Shown here: piece after piece, positions 6,209 to 9,498 of the stretch
How the letters are laid out: the number at the start of each line of letters is the position of its first letter
How positions within the stretch are numbered: the stretch's first letter is position 1
Assembly: GCA_003454605.1 (NCBI GenBank)
Contig: DMKD01000323.1
Location: forward strand, 730-10,227
Direction of reading: 5' to 3'
Source: Spirochaeta sp.
GTDB lineage: Bacteria; Spirochaetota; Spirochaetia; UBA9216
Length of the DNA stretch: 9,498 bases
Program-made: the position numbers and the translations under genes
The notes under the pieces: generated by a model
Database searches by the model: none
What the model was told of the DNA's origin: nothing
Seen by the model: the letters and a program-made list of their open reading frames with translations, nothing else

Positions 6209-6605
6209 AAGATTACTGCTGTTTCTGCTTGCAGCATTCCCTTTTACAGGCGTTTATGCGGCAGAGACTTCATATATCGAATGGGAAGCAATATCAGCAG
6301 ATAATGCAATTGAGGTTAATATACATATTGTGGATGGATACTACCAATCCGACTACCGTAGCCTGTTCTATTTTGAAATTGAGGAAAACTCCTGCTACAT
6401 CCTGGGTGACATTGATTATCCTGAAATTCCCGATGACAGCAGCGCAAAAGGATTTGAAGGGAGCTTCACACTTTCGGCACCCTTTCATCTGCTAAATACA
6501 GAAATCAGTGATTGCGAAAGCATGGGAGTGACCCTTCATTATCAGCTGTGTATGGGCGATCTATGTCTCATGCCTGAATATGAAACAAGAATAATTGAAT
6601 TTTAG
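6195..6605 (+). CDS. Secreted stand-alone DsbD N-terminal (alpha)-like domain protein
   Basis: This 136-residue protein begins with a signal peptide: SFYKR, a hydrophobic core LLLFLLAAF, and a likely cleavage after VYA (residue 22). The mature part of about 114 residues is beta-rich and ends in HYQLCMGDLCLMPEYETRII. Its Cys119-x4-Cys124 pair matches the redox loop of the DsbD alpha domain (DsbC/DsbD_N family), an Ig-like fold that passes electrons to periplasmic partners. Cys67 and Cys107 may form a second, structural disulfide. Unlike full DsbD there is no membrane domain and no fused thioredoxin. The preceding gene encodes a thioredoxin-fold protein, so the two may form a split relay in which an unlinked CcdA/DsbD-beta protein would supply electrons. 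That relay is inference; the domain assignment rests mainly on the C-terminal motif. Confidence 0.75.
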   Translation: MSFYKRLLLFLLAAFPFTGVYAAETSYIEWEAISADNAIEVNIHIVDGYYQSDYRSLFYFEIEENSCYILGDIDYPEIPDDSSAKGFEGSFTLSAPFHLLNTEISDCESMGVTLHYQLCMGDLCLMPEYETRIIEF

Positions 6606-6614
6606 ATCTTATTA

Positions 6615-6643
6615 TTGACAAATCTCCTCCCACAGTGCATATT
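6615..6643 (+). promoter_or_regulatory. Promoter of the YtrA-type ABC operon
   Basis: A perfect TTGACA (6615-6620) is followed after 17 bp by CATATT (6638-6643, 4/6). The operator overlaps the last base of the -10 and covers the expected start point near 6650. Confidence 0.6.
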
Positions 6644-6663
6644 GTGTATATACGCTATACACA
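6643..6663. promoter_or_regulatory. Probable YtrA/GntR operator
   Basis: TGTGTATA (6643-6650) and TATACACA (6656-6663) are perfect inverted repeats with a 5-base spacer, TACGC. A two-fold site of this form fits a dimeric GntR-family repressor of the YtrA type, one of which is encoded as the last gene of this operon. Its position from the -10 to about +13 would block the polymerase. Binding by that repressor is inferred. Confidence 0.65.
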
Positions 6664-6686
6664 GTTAAGCATTGGAGGTTAAGCTG

Positions 6687-7550
6687 ATGATATTGAAAGT
6701 TGAAAACCTGAGAAAAGAATATGAGACGTTCCTTCTCGATGATATCTCCTTCGAACTGGAAGAAGGATATATAATGGGATTTATCGGCAGCAACGGTGCG
6801 GGCAAAACGACCACCCTGAAGGGGATTCTCGGGATGATTCAGACCGAAGCCGGTGATGTTGAGATTTTTGGTAAAAACTTCAAAGAAAATGAGATCGCAA
6901 TTAAGCAGGATATAGCCTTCATGACCGGCAGCAGCGACTACTACCTGAGGCGAAAGATAAGGGTGATTACGAAGGTAGTGAAAAGCTTCTATCCAAACTG
7001 GAACGATGCTGTATATGAAAATTATCTTCGAAAGTTCAAACTCGATCCTGAGAAAAAGGTAATGGAATTATCACAGGGAATGAGGGTGAAATATTCTTTA
7101 GCTCTCGCCCTCTCTCATGAAGCAAAACTGATCATTCTGGATGAACCTACATCCGGACTTGATCCTGTAGCGAGGGATGACCTGCTGGAGATCTTTCAGG
7201 AGCTTGTTGAAGACGGCCAAAAGAGTGTCCTGTTTTCAACGCATATAACATCGGACCTAGAAAAATGTGCCGACTACATCACCTATATCAACGAAGGGAA
7301 AATTATTAAGAGTACCTCAAAGGATGAACTCCTGGATTCATTTCGCCTGGTGAACGGATCTGAAGAGGATTTGAAAACTATGAAACAGGATTTGATCTCA
7401 TACAAGATAAACTCATTCGGTTTTCTCGGTCTGATTGATACAGCAAAGCTAAGCCGCTATCCGGAAATCAACTCCGAAGCGCCCAGTCTCGACGACATCA
7501 TGATCTATCATGCAAAAAGGGAGGAAACCCATGCAGAAGCTGCTGTATAA
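6687..7550 (+). CDS. ABC transporter ATP-binding protein, YtrB type
   Basis: This is a 287-residue ATPase subunit of an ABC-2 exporter. The frame is open from a TTG at 6672, but GGAGG (6674-6678) sits eight bases before the ATG at 6687, giving MILKVENLRKEY, so I use that. Motifs are Walker A GSNGAGKT (34-41), ABC signature LSQGM (128-132, a YtrB-like variant of LSGGQ), Walker B LIILDE (148-153), D-loop SGLDP and switch His186 in STH. The usual Q-loop glutamine is not evident; the matching stretch reads IAFMTGSSDYY. The protein works at the inner face of the membrane with the permease encoded next, whose start lies 20 bp inside this gene. Substrate is unknown; B. subtilis relatives respond to cell-wall stress or affect wall metabolism. 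Confidence 0.93.
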   Translation: MILKVENLRKEYETFLLDDISFELEEGYIMGFIGSNGAGKTTTLKGILGMIQTEAGDVEIFGKNFKENEIAIKQDIAFMTGSSDYYLRRKIRVITKVVKSFYPNWNDAVYENYLRKFKLDPEKKVMELSQGMRVKYSLALALSHEAKLIILDEPTSGLDPVARDDLLEIFQELVEDGQKSVLFSTHITSDLEKCADYITYINEGKIIKSTSKDELLDSFRLVNGSEEDLKTMKQDLISYKINSFGFLGLIDTAKLSRYPEINSEAPSLDDIMIYHAKREETHAEAAV

Positions 7551-8181
7551 GGAATTTAATCTTTCTATCCACAAATTTTATTTTATTATCCCCTTTCTAA
7601 CCGGAGCTTTATTTCTCATCCCACAATGGCCGTTTTTCCTTGCTTTGATGTATTTCTTCTTCATCTCGGTACCGAATATCCTTAGCTCCTACAATTCACA
7701 GAATGACAATTCATTTTCAATCATGATGCCGGTCAAGAAAAGCGATATCGTTAAATCAAAGATTCTTGCATTCACCATCCTTGAATTGACTCATCTGGCT
7801 ACAGGTGTAATTTTCGCATTATTAAACATTGCACTCTACAAAACTGATAATTTTCTCTTTGATCCTAATCCTGCCTTTTTTGGAATAGCGTTCACGATGT
7901 ACGGACTGTTTAATATTATTCTCTTCCCTATGTATTTTAAAACCGCCTATTCATACGGAATTCCCACATTGACGGCATCCATCACAGTGGTGCTATATAT
8001 TACAGCGGTTGAGCTGCTTGTCCTGTTCAACGGGAAAATTGCATATTACCTTGAGGGCGGCAGTGCCGAAAGCCGAATTGTGCAATGGATAGTTCTGATA
8101 GCAGGAATCATCATTTTTGCAGCTTTGAATGCAGCTGCAGCCCGGATGGCAGCGAAGAGGTTTGAGAAAGTCAATCTATGA
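7531..8181 (+). CDS. ABC-2 type transporter permease (ABC2_membrane_5-like)
   Basis: This 216-residue membrane protein has six hydrophobic segments at about 15-31, 34-52, 77-101, 115-136, 145-167 and 184-204. The cytoplasmic PVKKSDIVKSK motif (67-77) between the second and third is characteristic of permeases paired with YtrB/BcrA-type ATPases. An earlier in-frame ATG exists at 7510, but AGGGAGG (7518-7524) is placed six bases before the ATG at 7531, so I take that one. The start overlaps the ATPase gene by 20 bp and the stop overlaps the repressor gene by 4 bp. Two copies, or this one as a homodimer, would form the membrane channel. The transported compound cannot be told from sequence. Confidence 0.88.
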   Translation: MQKLLYKEFNLSIHKFYFIIPFLTGALFLIPQWPFFLALMYFFFISVPNILSSYNSQNDNSFSIMMPVKKSDIVKSKILAFTILELTHLATGVIFALLNIALYKTDNFLFDPNPAFFGIAFTMYGLFNIILFPMYFKTAYSYGIPTLTASITVVLYITAVELLVLFNGKIAYYLEGGSAESRIVQWIVLIAGIIIFAALNAAAARMAAKRFEKVNL

Positions 8182-8561
8182 CGGGAATAAACATATCTAA
8201 TAAATCAGACAAACCAATATATCAGCAGCTGTTTGAACAGATCAGCTCACAGATTCTTAACGGCAGGTTGAAGAGTGATTTCAATCTGCCGGCCATCCGC
8301 ACAGCAGCCAAGGAACTGAGGATATCAGTAATTACCGTGAAAAAGGCATGGGAGGAACTGGAGAGAATGGAGCTGATATATTCAGTTGCAGGAAAGGGCT
8401 GTTTTATTTCAGCCTTGTCTGAAGATGAGCTTCAACAGAAAAGGAATGAAATAATTAAGCATCAATGGATAAAAGACAGTCATTTCTACCGGGACCTTGG
8501 AACTACCAAAGAGGAGCTGTCTAATCTGGTTAAAAATAATTACAGCGAAACAGGAATGTAG
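8178..8561 (+). CDS. GntR family transcriptional regulator, YtrA subfamily
   Basis: This 127-residue cytoplasmic DNA-binding protein consists of a GntR winged helix at about 10-78 (KPIYQQLFEQISSQILNG, then LPAIRTAAKELRIS and TVKKAWEELERMELIYS, ending GKGCFI) and a short C-terminal helical tail. There is no large effector domain, which is the hallmark of the YtrA subfamily. The ATG overlaps the permease stop codon (ATGA), so it is translationally coupled. It is last in the operon, while in many ytr operons the regulator is first. It most likely represses its own operon through the inverted repeat at 6643-6663. The inducing signal is unknown; members in Gram-positive bacteria respond to cell-wall antibiotics. 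Confidence 0.92.
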   Translation: MTGINISNKSDKPIYQQLFEQISSQILNGRLKSDFNLPAIRTAAKELRISVITVKKAWEELERMELIYSVAGKGCFISALSEDELQQKRNEIIKHQWIKDSHFYRDLGTTKEELSNLVKNNYSETGM

Positions 8562-8575
8562 ATTTTACTAATCGA

Positions 8576-9019
8576 CTATTGTTGCATTTTAACCAGCTCA
8601 TCAGGCACATCGTACTGCTGCCAGCGCACCCGGCCATCGTTAACCGCATCGCGCAGCAGGCGTTCTATCTTTGAAAGATTTTTAGCCTTCCCGCTTTTTA
8701 CCTCTAACAGAACAACCTCATCTATCCGGCCTTCATCCATTCCCTTAAAAATGAGTAAATCAATTGGTTTACCAATAAAGCGGCATTCATTCGGATTAAA
8801 GGGGAAATCAGGAAGAAAGGGAGCAAGCTGTTCTGAGAACTGTCCGCCTAGTACCGCCCTTGATCGCTTGATCCTGTCCCTTACAATTAACTCAAGTTTG
8901 TTCTTTTCCCAATCCTTGTTTTCAGCATTCCGGCCCGAAATTCGTCCGAGTCTGAAGGCAATAAAGACGAGAACAACTGCGGCAGCAGCTAAAACAATAA
9001 ATAATATTTCCTGATTCAT
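8576..9019 (-). CDS. Membrane-anchored Holliday-junction-resolvase-related nuclease-like protein (Endonuc_Holl family)
   Basis: This 147-residue protein has one N-terminal membrane segment (about 4-24), a basic/charged linker helix (about 29-55) and a PD-(D/E)XK-like domain. The domain shows RAVLGGQFSEQLAPFLPDFP (54-73), GKPIDLLIFKG with Asp87, and VVLLEVKSG with Glu106 and Lys108, then LSKIERLLRDAV and GRVRW, all typical of the family PF10107. Metal-dependent nuclease activity is inferred from fold and catalytic residues; no Holliday-junction activity has, to my knowledge, been shown for this group. Its ATG overlaps the methyltransferase stop (ATGA), so the two are co-translated. The gene converges on the YtrA operon with a 14-bp gap and no clear terminator between. 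Confidence 0.88.
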   Translation of the reverse strand: MNQEILFIVLAAAAVVLVFIAFRLGRISGRNAENKDWEKNKLELIVRDRIKRSRAVLGGQFSEQLAPFLPDFPFNPNECRFIGKPIDLLIFKGMDEGRIDEVVLLEVKSGKAKNLSKIERLLRDAVNDGRVRWQQYDVPDELVKMQQ

Positions 9020-9498
9020 TGCTTATTATATCCTTTACCGAGATGAAATCCCCAGGATAATTCTGAAAACTTTTTAACCTCAACTGAAAATCCGATATCC
9101 GCCATCATTGAAACCGCGGACTCAACATCCCAGAAAAACTCATCCTCGATATCTTTAATTAAATCCCCTCTCCCGCTCTTCTCCAACTCATCATAGTATT
9201 CCGTTTTTACAGCTGCACTCTCAAATCCGAGGTCACCGATTACGGCTAATTCCCCAGGTTTCAGGCAGCCGTAGATTTTTCTGCAGAGCAGCTCCTTTTC
9301 GCTTTCAGTGAGATGATGTACTGCATATGTGCTGACAACGGCATCAGCTGCCGCCCCGGTTTCAAAGAAGCCCAGAAGATCATCCTGTATAAATCTCACA
9401 TTTTGTCTGCCGGCCAATTTCTGTTTAGCAAGCCTAATCATTTCTACCGATATATCCACCGCATCAACAGCCGTGTGCTCGTTAATCATCAATGTCAG
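9016..9498 (-). CDS. Class I SAM-dependent methyltransferase (partial, N-terminus off the right edge)
   Basis: The frame is open to the window edge. The visible 160 residues begin after the glycine-rich SAM motif I, which must lie outside the window. Seen here are the acidic end of strand beta-2 (VDAVDISVEMI, the usual SAM-ribose contact), NVRFIQDDLL (adenine contact), ADAVVSTYAVHHLT (motif IV-like) and LKPGELAVIGDL. This order is that of Methyltransf_25/Methyltransf_11-type small-molecule methyltransferases. An internal TTG/ATG near 9490 is unlikely to be the start, because the upstream codons fit the motif I helix. The substrate is unknown. It is upstream of, and coupled to, the membrane-anchored nuclease-like gene. 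Confidence 0.88.
   Translation of the reverse strand: MTLMINEHTAVDAVDISVEMIRLAKQKLAGRQNVRFIQDDLLGFFETGAAADAVVSTYAVHHLTESEKELLCRKIYGCLKPGELAVIGDLGFESAAVKTEYYDELEKSGRGDLIKDIEDEFFWDVESAVSMMADIGFSVEVKKFSELSWGFHLGKGYNKQ

Noticed and set aside
9016..9498. Methyltransferase and nuclease-like pair as a restriction-modification system
   Set aside because: The methyltransferase motifs resemble small-molecule methyltransferases, not DNA methylases (no DPPY/NPPY seen), and the nuclease-like protein is membrane-anchored.

Overview
The window looks like a chromosomal stretch from a diderm bacterium of moderate to low GC. The Spirochaetota are my best guess. Pointers are a periplasm-targeted DsbD-alpha-like protein, a CBS/DRTGG-regulated family II pyrophosphatase, a membrane-anchored 'Holliday junction resolvase-related' nuclease, and AT-rich intergenic DNA with clear SD sequences. 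The lineage is inferred from gene content only. There are no RNA genes, CRISPR arrays, transposases or phage genes.

Left region (1-2188), all minus strand and accessory in character. A two-gene module consists of a nucleotidyltransferase-fold protein (558-1142) overlapping by 20 bp a protein that enters a winged-helix-like segment and runs off the left edge (1-577). It resembles, but is not clearly, an AbiE-type toxin-antitoxin or defence pair. Next is a GxxExxY-family PD-(D/E)XK protein (1435-1806). Its upstream DNA is repeat-rich: an 18-bp palindrome touching its SD, an 11-bp-stem hairpin inside a larger nest of inverted repeats, and two inverted copies of a GATTAAGAA-type repeat. This is the most structurally unusual DNA in the window.

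Middle (2189-5060) holds housekeeping genes: a 546-residue CBS/DRTGG inorganic pyrophosphatase (minus, possibly leaderless), a divergent YhhN/TMEM86-type membrane protein (plus), and a convergent NUDIX hydrolase (minus) whose 3' end overlaps YhhN by 20 bp.

A thiol-redox pair follows (5243-6605, plus): a TlpA-like thioredoxin with an N-terminal helical domain but no visible export signal, translationally coupled to a secreted stand-alone DsbD-alpha-like domain.

Next is a compact YtrA-type operon (6687-8561, plus): ABC ATPase, ABC-2 permease, GntR/YtrA repressor. Its promoter carries a near-perfect 8-5-8 inverted repeat over the start region, the likely autoregulatory operator. The three genes overlap and are probably made as one unit.

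The right end (8576-9498, minus) has a class I SAM methyltransferase, cut by the window edge, coupled by ATGA to a membrane-anchored PD-(D/E)XK nuclease-like protein.

I see no single obviously new large system. The best candidates for new biology are the nucleotidyltransferase/winged-helix pair, the repeat-flanked GxxExxY locus, and the thioredoxin/DsbD-alpha pair with its puzzling start.
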